Below are positions 28,064-38,534 of a stretch of DNA of 64,000 bases, one piece after another. Numbering within the stretch: position 1 is the first letter of the stretch; every line of letters begins with the position of its first letter. A model generated the notes under the pieces. It was not told where the DNA came from. It did not search any database and saw only the letters and a program-made list of their open reading frames with translations. Origin of the DNA: Neiella holothuriorum (GTDB lineage: Bacteria; Pseudomonadota; Gammaproteobacteria; Enterobacterales; Neiellaceae); contig NZ_JAHZSS010000008.1 of the NCBI RefSeq assembly GCF_019457915.1, positions 1 to 64,000 of the forward strand, in the 5' to 3' direction. A program made the position numbers and the translations under genes.

Positions 28064-29221
28064 ATGTGGCAGATTTTCAAACAGTTCTTCGCGCTAGGCT
28101 GGGTTAGTTTTGGTGGCCCTGCGGCTCACTTAGGCTATTTTCAGCGCCATTTCGTCCATAAACTCGGTTGGCTTGATCAACCTCGCTACGCTCAATTGAT
28201 CGCGCTAAGCCAATTTTTGCCCGGCCCTGGTTCGTCTCAAGTGGGCTTTGCTATTGGTTATCAACGGGCAGGGTTACTCGGCGGCTTAGCGGCCTTTATC
28301 GGGTTTACTGCACCGTCATTTGCCATCATGGCAGCCATTGCACTGCTCAATACCAGCTTGACCGACAACAGCTTTTATCAAGGGGTGATTCATAGCCTGA
28401 AGTTGTTTGCCGTGGTAATCGTGGCGGATGCCGTAATCACCATGAGCAAGCAATTCTGGAGCAAACAAACAAGCTTACTGATTGGTTTAGTTAGCACCGT
28501 TGTGATGTTGTTGCAGCAAGGGTTGTGGACGCAATTGCTGGTGTTGGCTGGGGCAGCAGTGATTGGTGCCAGTCAGCCTGAAATGACTGCGCCAACGGAG
28601 AAACCTTGCGTTGATGATAAGGCTTGCAGCTCTCCGTTATGGTGGGCATTGGTGTTATTTGGCCTGTTATTTTTCGTTCTTCCGTTAATTGCTGGGCAGT
28701 CGTCGTTGGTTGCACTATTTTCCGAGTTTTTCCAGGCAGGATCGCTGGTCTTTGGCGGTGGTCATGTGGTGCTGCCGTTGTTGCAAGAGTCGCTCGCTGG
28801 CCAGATCAGCCAAGACAGCTTTCTACTCGGCTATGCCTCTGCGCAAGCCATTCCCGGCCCGATGTTTACCCTAGCGACATTCCTTGGTGCTGAATTAACG
28901 CCGTCTTCACCGCTGCTGGGGGCATTGGTTGCTACGGTTGCGATATTTGCGCCGGGTTTATTGTTGATGGTTGGATTGCTGAACAGTTGGCAGGCATTGG
29001 TGGCAAGGCCAAGACTTGCTGGCGCGATTAGCGCTGTGAATGCCGCTGTAGTGGGACTGTTAGTCAGTGCCTGGTATGCGCCGGTGTTTACCAGCTCGGT
29101 ATTTTTAAAACAAGATTTTGCGGCGGTGGTGGTCGGGTTCGTATTGCTGCGGCAACTTAAAGTACCGGTTCTCTATTTAGTTGCGGGCTATGTGGCACTC
29201 GGTTTATTGCTGGCGCTGTAA
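28064..29221 (+). CDS. chrA: Chromate efflux transporter ChrA
   Basis: A 385-residue two-domain CHR transporter that exports chromate from the cytoplasm. Each half has the family signatures: FFALGWVSFGGPAAHLGYF and QFLPGPGSSQVGFAIGY in the first, and FGGGHVVLPLLQ and AIPGPMFTLATFLGAEL in the second. About ten membrane segments are visible. There is no chrB regulator next to it. It is convergent with the cyclase gene at 29224, with only two bases between stop codons. Confidence 0.93.
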   Translation: MWQIFKQFFALGWVSFGGPAAHLGYFQRHFVHKLGWLDQPRYAQLIALSQFLPGPGSSQVGFAIGYQRAGLLGGLAAFIGFTAPSFAIMAAIALLNTSLTDNSFYQGVIHSLKLFAVVIVADAVITMSKQFWSKQTSLLIGLVSTVVMLLQQGLWTQLLVLAGAAVIGASQPEMTAPTEKPCVDDKACSSPLWWALVLFGLLFFVLPLIAGQSSLVALFSEFFQAGSLVFGGGHVVLPLLQESLAGQISQDSFLLGYASAQAIPGPMFTLATFLGAELTPSSPLLGALVATVAIFAPGLLLMVGLLNSWQALVARPRLAGAISAVNAAVVGLLVSAWYAPVFTSSVFLKQDFAAVVVGFVLLRQLKVPVLYLVAGYVALGLLLAL

Positions 29222-29223
29222 AT

Positions 29224-31125
29224 TTAAGGTGCTAATTCTACTCGGTTCCGGCCACTTGCCTTAGCGGCATACAATGCATTATCGGCACGAGTTGTCAGTT
29301 GGCTGAGTGTTTCATAATGGCTGTTCATTTGTGCCACGCCAATGCTGGTGGTAATGGCCAAGTCTTCAACAATATCGGTGGCATTCATTTGTTCAATGGC
29401 TTGGCGCAAACGTTCGGCAATCACTCCTGCTTGCTTGCGGCTGGTGGCGGGCAATAAGACCAAAAACTCTTCACCACCGACTCGCCCTAATACATCCTGT
29501 GCCCTGACGGTCTCTTGGGCAATTTTTGATAGCCGTTGCAATACCTGATCGCCAGTATCATGGCCAAAGGTATCGTTAATCTGCTTGAAGTTGTCGATGT
29601 CCATGATGAGCAGGGCACACGTTTGGCGATGCGTATGACAGCGCGCCAACATTTGCAGGCCAGCTTCTTCAATGTGGCGACGGTTGGGTAGATTGGTGAG
29701 CGGATCGGTCAATGCAAGTGCTTGCATGCGGCGGGCATGGAGGAAGTAGCGCGCACCAATAACCGCTAATGCGAGCAGTAAAATAGCACCCATCAACATG
29801 GTAATGCGCTGCCAGCGAGCTGCCGTGGCCAACGCTGCCAATTTAGCGTCCGTCAGCTCTTGCTGATCTTTCAAGTGCTGATTCTCTTCATGGGTACGCT
29901 GAAAATCAAAGTCGATCCGCAAGCGTGCAGAATGTTGCTCGTTTTGCTTTTCCGTCAGCGTCACAAAGCTTTCGGTGTATTGGCGTTGCCGTTCAAACGC
30001 TTGCTGCCAGTTGCCAAGTTGGCGGTAAACTTGCGCTTCTGCACGATACAGCTCGGATAAAAAACGAAGATTATCTTCGCGTAAAAAAGAAGCTTCGGCA
30101 TCGGCTAGGGCTTCAAGTGCTTCATCAAGGCGTTGGAGCCCGGCAAGTGCCTGACCAATATATAAGCGAGTCAGCTGCGGATCTAACTCGGGATGCTCAC
30201 TTAACAGCTCTGCTTGTTGACCAAACTCGAGCGCTTGTTGATATTCGCCCCGATCATTGTAAATACTCGCTAAATAGGTTGCGGCTTCCGACTGACCCTG
30301 GTCATCATTTTGCTTTTGATAGTATTGATAAACCGCCTGCACAATATCGAGTGCGGTATCGAGTTGCCCCATGTCTTGATAGATCATTGCCTGTTGCAAT
30401 CGAATGCTCTGAAACGATTTACGATCAACGGCATCTTGGAACAGCTCATAGAGCCGATCATAGTGCTTCAATGCCGGCTGATAGGCTTTCATCCGGCGGT
30501 ACGTATTAGCAATGACCGACAGGTTGTAAGCGCTGTAGTAAGGTAATTGCAATTCATCGAAAATGAGTTGCGCTTGCAGCAAGTCTTCCAGCGCGGTGCC
30601 GAGATTCCCCAAGTAAGAGTTGAGTTCGCCGCGTGCAGTATAACCATCGGCGATTAAGCGGCGATCATCCAACTGGTAGGCAATTTTAAGGGATGCTTGG
30701 TAGTTGTGAAGGGCTGCTTCTGGATCGCCCTCGTAGAATAAGTAAACCCCTTGGCAGTTAAGGAAGTCAGCCTCTGCGTGTTGATCTGCCGCGGCTCTTG
30801 CTTCTGCCAATTGAGCGTCGAAGAAGGGATCTGAACTGGTTACGCCTTGAGCATACAGATACCAACATTTCATGCGATTGAATTGTCGTTGCGTAGCATC
30901 ACTAAAACGATGGACATGGCTTTCCAACGTGTTGATCAGCGCCAAATTCATTTCAAGTGTGGTGTCGGAGCCGTCATTAAGCACCTTAACATGAGCCAGA
31001 AATTGTTGTTCTGTCATGGAAGGCTGGGCGTCGTTAACCGTGGCCTGCAAAGGGTTTGCAAACAACATCAGTACGGTAATGAAGCACCGCACATAAAAGC
31101 GATATCGGCTAACAACGTAAGGCAT
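29224..31125 (-). CDS. TPR-sensor diguanylate cyclase
   Basis: A 633-residue protein. A signal peptide or anchor (about 10-28) leads to a periplasmic region of about 380 residues built of TPR-like helical repeats (for example ALHNYQASLKIAYQL, ALKHYDRLYELF, ALEFGQQAELL). A coiled stretch, one membrane segment (about 445-465) and a C-terminal GGDEF domain follow. The active motif is GGEEF at 550-554, with an RxxD site (RAQD) five residues before it. It should synthesise cyclic-di-GMP in response to an unknown periplasmic signal or protein partner. Its architecture matches the cyclase at 54288. Confidence 0.92.
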   Translation of the reverse strand: MPYVVSRYRFYVRCFITVLMLFANPLQATVNDAQPSMTEQQFLAHVKVLNDGSDTTLEMNLALINTLESHVHRFSDATQRQFNRMKCWYLYAQGVTSSDPFFDAQLAEARAAADQHAEADFLNCQGVYLFYEGDPEAALHNYQASLKIAYQLDDRRLIADGYTARGELNSYLGNLGTALEDLLQAQLIFDELQLPYYSAYNLSVIANTYRRMKAYQPALKHYDRLYELFQDAVDRKSFQSIRLQQAMIYQDMGQLDTALDIVQAVYQYYQKQNDDQGQSEAATYLASIYNDRGEYQQALEFGQQAELLSEHPELDPQLTRLYIGQALAGLQRLDEALEALADAEASFLREDNLRFLSELYRAEAQVYRQLGNWQQAFERQRQYTESFVTLTEKQNEQHSARLRIDFDFQRTHEENQHLKDQQELTDAKLAALATAARWQRITMLMGAILLLALAVIGARYFLHARRMQALALTDPLTNLPNRRHIEEAGLQMLARCHTHRQTCALLIMDIDNFKQINDTFGHDTGDQVLQRLSKIAQETVRAQDVLGRVGGEEFLVLLPATSRKQAGVIAERLRQAIEQMNATDIVEDLAITTSIGVAQMNSHYETLSQLTTRADNALYAAKASGRNRVELAP

Positions 31126-31300
31126 TGGGTTTATTATTGTTGTAGTTAACGTCTAGATCCTGTTGCCATCTGCCTTGAATCGTAAGGTAACGCGCAACAG
31201 ACGCTAACCAACAGCATTGCTGATTAGTCTGCTTGATCTGCTCGCAATGTGCAACTGACGCCCTGTTATTCAACGGAGCAGAGCGCTTTTAATTGCTTGG

Positions 31301-32608
31301 CTAGCTGGCGCCGAAGCTATTTTCAGGTGCCGCCAAGATAACTTGATTGCGACCACTGTTTTTGGCTTGATACAGCGCTTTGTCGGCTTGTTGAAACCAT
31401 TGGTCAACTTGCAGACTGTTCATTTCTGCCACGCCAAAGCTCGCTGTTACGCGGGTGTATTCTGACAATTTTGAGCTTTCGAGCAGCGCCCGTAAATTCT
31501 CCGCTAGGGTCATAGCGCCGTTTAGTGAGGTTTGTTCGCAAATAATAATGAATTCTTCACCGCCCCAGCGAATCAACTGATCTTGCTCTCTAATATGCTG
31601 TTGCAGTATCTCCACCAAGCGCTGGAGTACGCGGTCGCCTTCATCATGGCCGTGGCGGTCATTTAACAGTTTAAAATGATCAACATCGAGCATGATGAGC
31701 ATGGCTTTCACGCTTTCGTTTTTAAAACGCTTGCTGACGCGCCGCAATATGTCGCTGGCACTATTGCGATTCATGCAGCCAGTCAAGGCGTCGTACTTGG
31801 CTTGGGTTTCAAACTTATCCCGCTCAATTTGTAAAAAGGCGTTGATGTCATTAAGGCGAGCCGCTTCTTGTTTGGCATCGTCATATTTTAAATGAATGCG
31901 GCGAACCAAGATCAGCGTTTGGAATACCGCAACGATGATCCAAGCGGCAGTAATGTAGAAATATAAATCCGAAGTGCTGATCCACTTGCCATGAAAGCTG
32001 AACGAGACGGCGCCAATATTGACTTGGCGCTGGCCTCGGTGATCACCGGTCGAAATTTGGATGTTTTGAACATTATCGAACTTGCTCTCGGTTCTTATAT
32101 TGCGTTCAGTCCGAGAAAATACCCACCATGATGGGACCTGAAACTGATCCAGCGGCATGATGTAGGTGTGCACGCCTTGGTGCGGTACAACGACTTCTAA
32201 ATTGGCTCGCAATGCTCGCTGGCCGCTAAGAACTTCACCATTGTTGAGGTAAACCAACACAGTGTCGCGTTCGCTCGACTGGTAATTGAGCGTCAAGGCT
32301 AGGCTATCAAAATGGGATAAATCGACACCTCGACCTTCTTCATTTCGAAGTGGCAGCAATATTGCGCAAAATGGAAAACTTGGCGACAACACTATATCGC
32401 AGTGCAAGCTTGGGTAACCTTCGCTAAAACTTAATCGGGCGATCGATAGGCCGCCATTTATATCGTCACTGAGTAGCTCATAGGAATGAGCAGCTGTGAG
32501 CGGATAGCTGTAGCTGATATTCATGCCGTAGCGCTGCCAGACGATCAAGGTAATGGTCAGCAGTAACAGGCTAAGGTAGATAATTTCAGTTTTAAAAATG
32601 GCTTTCAT
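31301..32608 (-). CDS. Membrane diguanylate cyclase with periplasmic beta domain
   Basis: A 435-residue protein with a membrane segment near residues 8-25, a periplasmic domain of about 180 residues, a second membrane segment near 215-235, a short coiled coil and a GGDEF domain from about 265. GGEEF lies at 349-353, with an RxxD site (REQD) just upstream. The periplasmic part is rich in beta strands and resembles a carbohydrate-binding or jelly-roll fold in pattern, but I cannot name it. It lies next to, and on the same strand as, the TPR cyclase at 29224; a 175-base gap suggests separate transcription. Confidence 0.9.
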   Translation of the reverse strand: MKAIFKTEIIYLSLLLLTITLIVWQRYGMNISYSYPLTAAHSYELLSDDINGGLSIARLSFSEGYPSLHCDIVLSPSFPFCAILLPLRNEEGRGVDLSHFDSLALTLNYQSSERDTVLVYLNNGEVLSGQRALRANLEVVVPHQGVHTYIMPLDQFQVPSWWVFSRTERNIRTESKFDNVQNIQISTGDHRGQRQVNIGAVSFSFHGKWISTSDLYFYITAAWIIVAVFQTLILVRRIHLKYDDAKQEAARLNDINAFLQIERDKFETQAKYDALTGCMNRNSASDILRRVSKRFKNESVKAMLIMLDVDHFKLLNDRHGHDEGDRVLQRLVEILQQHIREQDQLIRWGGEEFIIICEQTSLNGAMTLAENLRALLESSKLSEYTRVTASFGVAEMNSLQVDQWFQQADKALYQAKNSGRNQVILAAPENSFGAS

Positions 32609-32787
32609 ACGGCTTTGGGCTGCAAGGCAGCGAACAGAATCACCAAGTAAGTTGCCAACGCTGATTGGCAGAGTGTTTGGGCGCGTCCAAGTTGCAACTT
32701 AGTTCACATCAGCCTTTGTTAGGTTCTGATGGAACATTTGCTCAGAGTATTGATGTGATGCGGTTTAGATACAACCGGTTGGTTCAC

Positions 32788-32820
32788 AAAAAAAGCTGAG
32801 AGCAAACGCCCTCAGCTTTA
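32788..32820 (-). terminator. Terminator of the S9 peptidase gene
   Basis: The stem AAAGCTGAG / CTCAGCTTT with a 10-base loop is followed, on the minus strand, by a T run. It lies 28 bases after the peptidase stop codon. Confidence 0.85.
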
Positions 32821-32847
32821 TGTGATGGTTATTTGAGCGGCTTGAGG

Positions 32848-35319
32848 TTATGGCTTCAAGTTTTGCTCAAAAAGTTTGTGGATCCGCTTGTATTCATCAA
32901 GCCAGCTTGAGGGCTCTTTAAAGCTGTGAGGCTCAACCGGGAAAATAGCCGTTTCAAAATCATCTTTTTCCAGCTCAATGAGTCGCTGTACCAGACGTAC
33001 TACATCTTGGAAAAACACGTTGTTGTCGAGCATTGGCGCGTTGATCAGCAGAGGCTTGGTTAGGCCTTCGGCATGGTAAATCGGCGAGCTTACACGGTAA
33101 GCCTGTGGATCAACCTCTGGCGTATTCAAAATGTTGCTGGTGTACGGCGCATTGTAATGGGCCCAGTCGCTTACTGGTCGCAATGCTGCGCCGGCTGCAA
33201 ACAAATCAGGCTCGTTAAACAACGCCATAAACGTTAGGAAGCCGCCATAGGATCCGCCGTAAACGCCAACGCGTTGGGCATCGACATTGGCATTGGTCGC
33301 CATCCACTGAACACCTGTTGCCATGTCTTCCACTTCTGGATAACCCATGTTGCGGTAGATGGCCGTTCGCACATCGCGGCCGTAACCTTTTGAGCCACGG
33401 TAATCAATGTCCATGACCACGTAGCCTTGCTCAGCTAGCAGGTTGTGGAACATGAATTCACGAAAATAGCCTGACCAACCTGCGTGGGCGTTTTGCAAAT
33501 AACCGGCTCCATGAACAAACATCACGGCAGGATATTGCTCGGCGCGGCTGGCGTCATAACCTTGTGGGTAGAAGACGCGTGCATAAACCGGTAAATCATC
33601 ATGGGCCGATGGCATAGCAATAATTTCTGGCTGTTGCCATTCAATTGCTTTGAACTCGGCATTAACCGTATTGCTTAACTGACGCGGTTGCTCATTACCG
33701 TCGGCCTTGGTAACCCAAAGCTCTTGTGGTGAGGTGGTATTGGAGTAGGTCAGCAATAGCTGCTCACCGTCTGGGCTCAGCAGGTAGCTGGTCATGCCGT
33801 TTAGATCGGTTAGCTGAGTTACTTCACCGGAGTCAGTTGCGACTCGGAACACATCATAAATGCCTGGGTGAGCCGGGTTGGCAACATAGTAAATGTAAGC
33901 GCCATCGTCAGACACGGTGAGAGACTGAACTTCTTGTTGGCCACCAACGAGTTTGCGGGTTTTACCATTCAGCGTTTTCAGATAAAGGTTGCTATAACCC
34001 ATTTGCTCAGAAAGGTAATAGATGTCATCACCCAACCAACCATACTCGTTGAAGCTGTAGTTTACCCAAGCATCATCGTGCAGTCGGTGTTGCGATTTGA
34101 TGACGCCCGACTCGTCAACCGAGGCAATCCAGCGATCTTTATTGTCTACGGCTTCGACCATCATCAGCGCAATATCTTTGCTTGGATGCCAGATAATCGA
34201 CGGGTATCCGCCACCCCAGTTTTCCATTAATTGCAACTGACGCTCGTATGGCTCCGGCGCATCATACGCATCGCCATAGGCTTTCTTGTTGGCGGCGCGA
34301 ACCGCTTTGAAAACATCGTCATCCATGCCCGGCAGAACCGACAAATCTAAAATCGTCATGCCGCCAGTTTGATTGTCCACCAACATCATTTGCAGTGGCG
34401 CGGGATCAGAATCAGCTACCCGAGGACGCACAGATTGGGTTTCTATGGTGCCGTCGTGCGTAATGTAGTTGGGCATGATGTCCGAGTCGGCACGTTCGTC
34501 GCGATCTTCGGCATAGGCTAGTAATAAGAAGCGGCCCGTTGGTGATAGGCGAGCGGATAGTAGCTCATGCTCCTTGCCTAAATAGATAGGCTCAGCAGTG
34601 GCTGAAGGGTCTTTTTGTTGCCATTCTTGGTCGGTATCAAAACGGCGCTCGGCACGTTTTTGTTTGTTGGCAATCCACTCAATGAGCTTGTGTTGTTCTT
34701 CGGCCACAAACCCTTCAGGTTTAGCTGGTGGTTTGGGGCTGTCCTCTTCTCGAATATCAGCTAATTGCTGGCGAATTCCGGTTGCCAGATCAAGCGCCAT
34801 GAACAGATCATTTTGACGGAAGGCAATGCGGCCATCGGTTAAAAATTGCGGCTGGCTGACCTTGTCACTGCTACGAGTGAGCTGGGTGACTTCGCCATTG
34901 GTTAAGTCAGCTAAGAACAAGTTGTCGCCAAACACATAGGCGCGCAGCTTGCCATCGGCTGAGTTAACGCCATCTTCCATGTCGGTCTGATAGCGTTGCT
35001 CAATGGCGGGAGTTTCAGTGTTGCCTTGTAGATCGAGTTTGACGCGCTGGTAATAGGTTTGCTCGCTAACCTTCTGGTCGTAATAAACCGCACTGCTATC
35101 CCAATGCCAATGACTGGCATGTGGCGCAAAACCAATCCATTTCGGATCAGCCATGATTTGCTGCAGGGTTAAGCCTTGCGAGTTAGCTGGTTGTTGCGCA
35201 GGAATAGTTGCAACTGACGGTGTTGCCGCGCTGCTGACATCTGGTGATGTTTGAGCGCAGGCAGTAAGCAAAACGAAAGAAACTGCAATCGAATTGCGAA
35301 GCGTGGAATGTCGGATCAT
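32848..35319 (-). CDS. S9-family (dipeptidyl-peptidase IV-like) lipoprotein peptidase
   Basis: An 823-residue serine peptidase. The N terminus is a lipoprotein signal ending in LTAC. Residues of about 60-560 form the DPP-IV-type beta-propeller, with repeated LSPTGRFLLL- and VSDDGAYIYYV-like blades. The C-terminal alpha/beta-hydrolase domain has the nucleophile in GVYGGSYGGFLTF, the Asp in PMLDNN and the His in VEPHSF. It should cut dipeptides or short peptides outside the cytoplasm, probably for nutrient use. It is preceded on the same strand by the DUF3624 gene across a 103-base gap and ends at a terminator. Confidence 0.93.
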   Translation of the reverse strand: MIRHSTLRNSIAVSFVLLTACAQTSPDVSSAATPSVATIPAQQPANSQGLTLQQIMADPKWIGFAPHASHWHWDSSAVYYDQKVSEQTYYQRVKLDLQGNTETPAIEQRYQTDMEDGVNSADGKLRAYVFGDNLFLADLTNGEVTQLTRSSDKVSQPQFLTDGRIAFRQNDLFMALDLATGIRQQLADIREEDSPKPPAKPEGFVAEEQHKLIEWIANKQKRAERRFDTDQEWQQKDPSATAEPIYLGKEHELLSARLSPTGRFLLLAYAEDRDERADSDIMPNYITHDGTIETQSVRPRVADSDPAPLQMMLVDNQTGGMTILDLSVLPGMDDDVFKAVRAANKKAYGDAYDAPEPYERQLQLMENWGGGYPSIIWHPSKDIALMMVEAVDNKDRWIASVDESGVIKSQHRLHDDAWVNYSFNEYGWLGDDIYYLSEQMGYSNLYLKTLNGKTRKLVGGQQEVQSLTVSDDGAYIYYVANPAHPGIYDVFRVATDSGEVTQLTDLNGMTSYLLSPDGEQLLLTYSNTTSPQELWVTKADGNEQPRQLSNTVNAEFKAIEWQQPEIIAMPSAHDDLPVYARVFYPQGYDASRAEQYPAVMFVHGAGYLQNAHAGWSGYFREFMFHNLLAEQGYVVMDIDYRGSKGYGRDVRTAIYRNMGYPEVEDMATGVQWMATNANVDAQRVGVYGGSYGGFLTFMALFNEPDLFAAGAALRPVSDWAHYNAPYTSNILNTPEVDPQAYRVSSPIYHAEGLTKPLLINAPMLDNNVFFQDVVRLVQRLIELEKDDFETAIFPVEPHSFKEPSSWLDEYKRIHKLFEQNLKP

Positions 35320-35422
35320 GCCGAGGACCTGTTTTATTTGTTTTATTGGATAGAACTGTCGGGGCCGTTAAGGCCAGCGACAGTATACACAATTCGGCAA
35401 GGTGTTCAGAATGACGCTAAGG

Positions 35423-35683
35423 CTATCTGCGAACGCGTAAAATAGCCCACATCAACAGGTGTAATAAGAGCAGCAAAGTAAACACACAACTGAATAATAA
35501 CAAGGCGACCGATTCAACCACTTTGGGGGTGTCGGAGTAATAAACAAACCACAGCGGCCAGCAGACTAGCGAGAGTATTAGCAGCTGCCACATGCAGCGT
35601 TTGCAGCGGCCTAGTTTGCGCTTGAACACAGTGCTAATGCACTCATCGCATGGCACAGACGATGTTCCTTTTGTTAACGCCAT
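35423..35683 (-). CDS. DUF3624 family membrane protein
   Basis: An 86-residue protein with a cysteine-bearing N terminus (PCDECIS, then KRKLGRCKRCMWQLL) and two hydrophobic segments at about residues 33-50 and 60-82. The LGRCKRCMWQLLILSLVCWP block and the DTPKVVESVALLLF loop match my memory of DUF3624 proteins in Vibrio and relatives. The four N-terminal cysteines, in two CxxC pairs, could hold a metal. Function unknown. Confidence 0.75.
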   Translation of the reverse strand: MALTKGTSSVPCDECISTVFKRKLGRCKRCMWQLLILSLVCWPLWFVYYSDTPKVVESVALLLFSCVFTLLLLLHLLMWAILRVRR

Positions 35684-35887
35684 AGTTTGTTATGACGAAT
35701 GTTAGTGATTGCCAATGTGCCAGCCCATTGATGGATGAGCAAGTAAACGCCTTAGCTAATTGAATGTTTGAGGGATTGTTGCGCTTGGCTTGCTGCGTAT
35801 CAACGAGTTTGTGTTTCTGAGATGAAAAGCGAGTGACAGCGTGGGTGCTTTTACCGATAATGATGGGCCGAATTTGATAGGTGTCCC

Positions 35888-37285
35888 ATGGCTAACTCTC
35901 CACAACAATCGCGCTCACCCGATCGTCAGGTTGAATCCCTTAAAGTACCACCTCACTCATTAGAGGCTGAGCAGTCCGTACTGGGTGGTCTGATGCTCGA
36001 CAACGAAGCGTGGGATCGAGTGGCCGAAAACGTGGTGGCGCTAGATTTCTATCGCAAACCCCATCAATTGTTATTTGAGACCATGGGCCGGTTGGCTGAG
36101 TCGGGTAGCCCCATTGACTTGGTTACGCTTGCCGAAGCACTCGAAAATGAAGGCAAGCTCGATGATGTGGGCGGCTTTGCCTATATTGCTGAAATTGCCA
36201 AAAATACCCCAAGTGCTTCTAACGTCGCGGCCTATGCTGAAATCGTCCGTGAACGAGCGGTTATGCGCGACATGATTGGCGTTGCCAATGAGATCGCTGA
36301 AGCTGGCTTTGATCCGCAAGGGCGTAACGCTGCCGAATTGCTCGACATGGCAGAAAGCAAAGTCTTTAAGATTGCGGAGAGCCGCACCAACGCAAGTGAC
36401 GGGCCGCAAAACCTGACGTCGGTATTGACCCAAACTGTTGAAAAAATTGAACAGCTATTTAATAACCCCCACGACGGTGTCACGGGCGTAGATACTGGCT
36501 ACACCGATCTGAATAAAATGACCGCGGGCCTGCAAGGCTCAGACTTGGTGATTGTGGCTGCTCGTCCTTCGATGGGTAAAACCACATTTGCGATGAACCT
36601 GTGTGAGCACGCCGCGCTTACCCAAGACAAGCCTGTGGTGATTTTCTCACTGGAAATGCCATCGGATCAGATCATGATGCGTATGCTGGCGTCACTAAGC
36701 CGGGTTGACCAAACACGTATTCGTACGGGTCAGTTGGACGATGAGGATTGGGCTCGTATTTCCGGCACCATGGGCATGATGGTTGAGCGCGGTAAATTGT
36801 ATATTGATGACTCGTCTGGCCTAACACCAACCGAAGTGCGCTCGCGTGCGCGCCGAATTGCTCGCGAGCATGGTGGTATCAGCATGATCATGGTGGATTA
36901 CCTGCAGCTCATGCAGGTACCGGGTTTGAGTGAAAACCGGACGTTGGAAATTGCCGAGATCTCACGCTCCCTCAAAGCGCTTGCCAAAGAGCTGGAATGC
37001 CCGGTTGTCGCGCTATCTCAGTTAAACCGTTCGTTGGAGCAACGCGCCGATAAACGCCCCGTAAACTCTGACTTGCGTGAATCGGGCTCCATTGAGCAGG
37101 ATGCCGATTTAATCATGTTCATTTATCGCGATGAGGTTTATCACGATGACAGTGCCGACAAAGGCACGGCTGAAATCATTATTGGTAAGCAGCGGAATGG
37201 CCCCATTGGCCGTGTTCGCCTTACCTTCCAAGGTCAATTCTCCCGCTTCGACAACTTTGCCGGTGGCGGCATGATGGAGGAGTAG
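35888..37285 (+). CDS. dnaB: Replicative DNA helicase DnaB
   Basis: The hexameric 5'-3' helicase of the replication fork. The 465-residue protein has the N-terminal DnaG-binding domain (PPHSLEAEQSVLGGLMLDN) and the RecA-like motor domain with Walker A ARPSMGKTTFAMN, VDYLQLM (Walker B), and the QLNRSLEQRADKRP and DLRESGSIEQDAD loops. No intein is present. It is divergent from the DUF3624 gene, and alr begins three bases after its stop codon, the same pairing as in E. coli. Confidence 0.98.
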   Translation: MANSPQQSRSPDRQVESLKVPPHSLEAEQSVLGGLMLDNEAWDRVAENVVALDFYRKPHQLLFETMGRLAESGSPIDLVTLAEALENEGKLDDVGGFAYIAEIAKNTPSASNVAAYAEIVRERAVMRDMIGVANEIAEAGFDPQGRNAAELLDMAESKVFKIAESRTNASDGPQNLTSVLTQTVEKIEQLFNNPHDGVTGVDTGYTDLNKMTAGLQGSDLVIVAARPSMGKTTFAMNLCEHAALTQDKPVVIFSLEMPSDQIMMRMLASLSRVDQTRIRTGQLDDEDWARISGTMGMMVERGKLYIDDSSGLTPTEVRSRARRIAREHGGISMIMVDYLQLMQVPGLSENRTLEIAEISRSLKALAKELECPVVALSQLNRSLEQRADKRPVNSDLRESGSIEQDADLIMFIYRDEVYHDDSADKGTAEIIIGKQRNGPIGRVRLTFQGQFSRFDNFAGGGMMEE

Positions 37286-37288
37286 GTC

Positions 37289-38377
37289 GTGGAAGTTGCC
37301 GTTGCAACCATCCACACCAAAGCGCTGGCCCATAATTTAGCGCAGGTGCGCCGTCATGCGCCGAATTTACCTGTCATGGCCATGCTCAAAGCCAATGCTT
37401 ATGGGCATGGTTTGTTGGACGCTGCGCATGCTCTTGCTTCTGCTGAAGCCTTCGGCGTGGCGCGTTTACATGAAGCTGTAAGCTTGCGTGAAGCGGGTTT
37501 TCAACACCGTATCGTGTTGTTGGAAGGTTTCTTTGATGCCAAAGAGCTAGCGCTCATTTCAACCTTGTCGCTCGATGTGGTGGTGCATCAGCGCTGGCAA
37601 TTAGAGGCGTTAGAGCAAGTTAACGAACTCGACAAACCAATTGCTGTATGGCTCAAAATTGACTCCGGAATGCACCGAATTGGTGTTGAGCCGGAACACG
37701 CCAGCAAATATTTGGCGCGGCTACAGGCATGTTTGTCAGTGCGTGCCGATATCAACTTGATGACTCACTTCGCCTGTGCCGATGATCTGCATAACACCAT
37801 GACGCAGCAGCAGCAGGCTAATTTTGAAGCGCTTTATCCTACCTTTGCTGAACATACGTTTGGTGGCGACATCTCGCTTGCAAACTCTGCGGCGATTGTT
37901 GCCCATTCATCGAGCCATCAAGGCTGGCTTCGGCCTGGCATCATGTTGTATGGCGCCAGCCCAATGCAACTGGGGGTTGCCGCCGATCATCAACTGCAAG
38001 CCGTGATGACCTTAACCAGCAAAGTGATTGCTGTACGAGATCTTGCTGAAGGCGAACCGGTCGGTTACGGCGCTCGTTGGCGTACTGATAAAGCAACTCG
38101 AATAGCTGTTGTAGCCATGGGATACGGCGATGGTTATCCACGTCATGCTGCTGATGGTACACCGGTGGTGATCAACGGCCGTCGCTACCCTCTAGCTGGT
38201 CGGGTTTCTATGGATATGTTGACGGTTGATGTGGGTAATGCAGACATCAACGTGGGCGATGCCGTGGAATTGTGGGGCCAACAATTACCTGCCGATGAGG
38301 TTGCTCGAGCTTCCGATACGATTGCCTACGAGTTGTTTTGTGGCATTACCCGCCGAGTGAAATACCAGTACCGCTAG
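37289..38377 (+). CDS. alr: Alanine racemase
   Basis: A pyridoxal-phosphate enzyme that makes D-alanine for peptidoglycan. The 362-residue protein starts with GTG, which lies three bases after the dnaB stop. The PLP lysine is in MLKANAYGHG near residue 33. The catalytic tyrosine is in EPVGYGARW near 255, and the RVSMDMLTVDVG segment is intact. Translation is likely coupled to dnaB. Confidence 0.97.
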   Translation: MEVAVATIHTKALAHNLAQVRRHAPNLPVMAMLKANAYGHGLLDAAHALASAEAFGVARLHEAVSLREAGFQHRIVLLEGFFDAKELALISTLSLDVVVHQRWQLEALEQVNELDKPIAVWLKIDSGMHRIGVEPEHASKYLARLQACLSVRADINLMTHFACADDLHNTMTQQQQANFEALYPTFAEHTFGGDISLANSAAIVAHSSSHQGWLRPGIMLYGASPMQLGVAADHQLQAVMTLTSKVIAVRDLAEGEPVGYGARWRTDKATRIAVVAMGYGDGYPRHAADGTPVVINGRRYPLAGRVSMDMLTVDVGNADINVGDAVELWGQQLPADEVARASDTIAYELFCGITRRVKYQYR

Positions 38378-38534
38378 GCGAAAATTCACGCCTTACAAGA
38401 GTTTGTTCAGCTTTTGTTCACTTTTATAAGATATTCTCTAAATCATTGCTAAACTTAAATAAACATACTTAATCCTCCGGTTATAAAACGGATCTAGGTG
38501 GGTTTTGGTTTAAAACATCTAAAAGGAAAATTTT

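Noticed and set aside
29925-30509. A 194-codon open frame antisense to the TPR cyclase
   Set aside because: It is the mirror of a helical repeat gene with a proven GGDEF end; no motif and no upstream signals.
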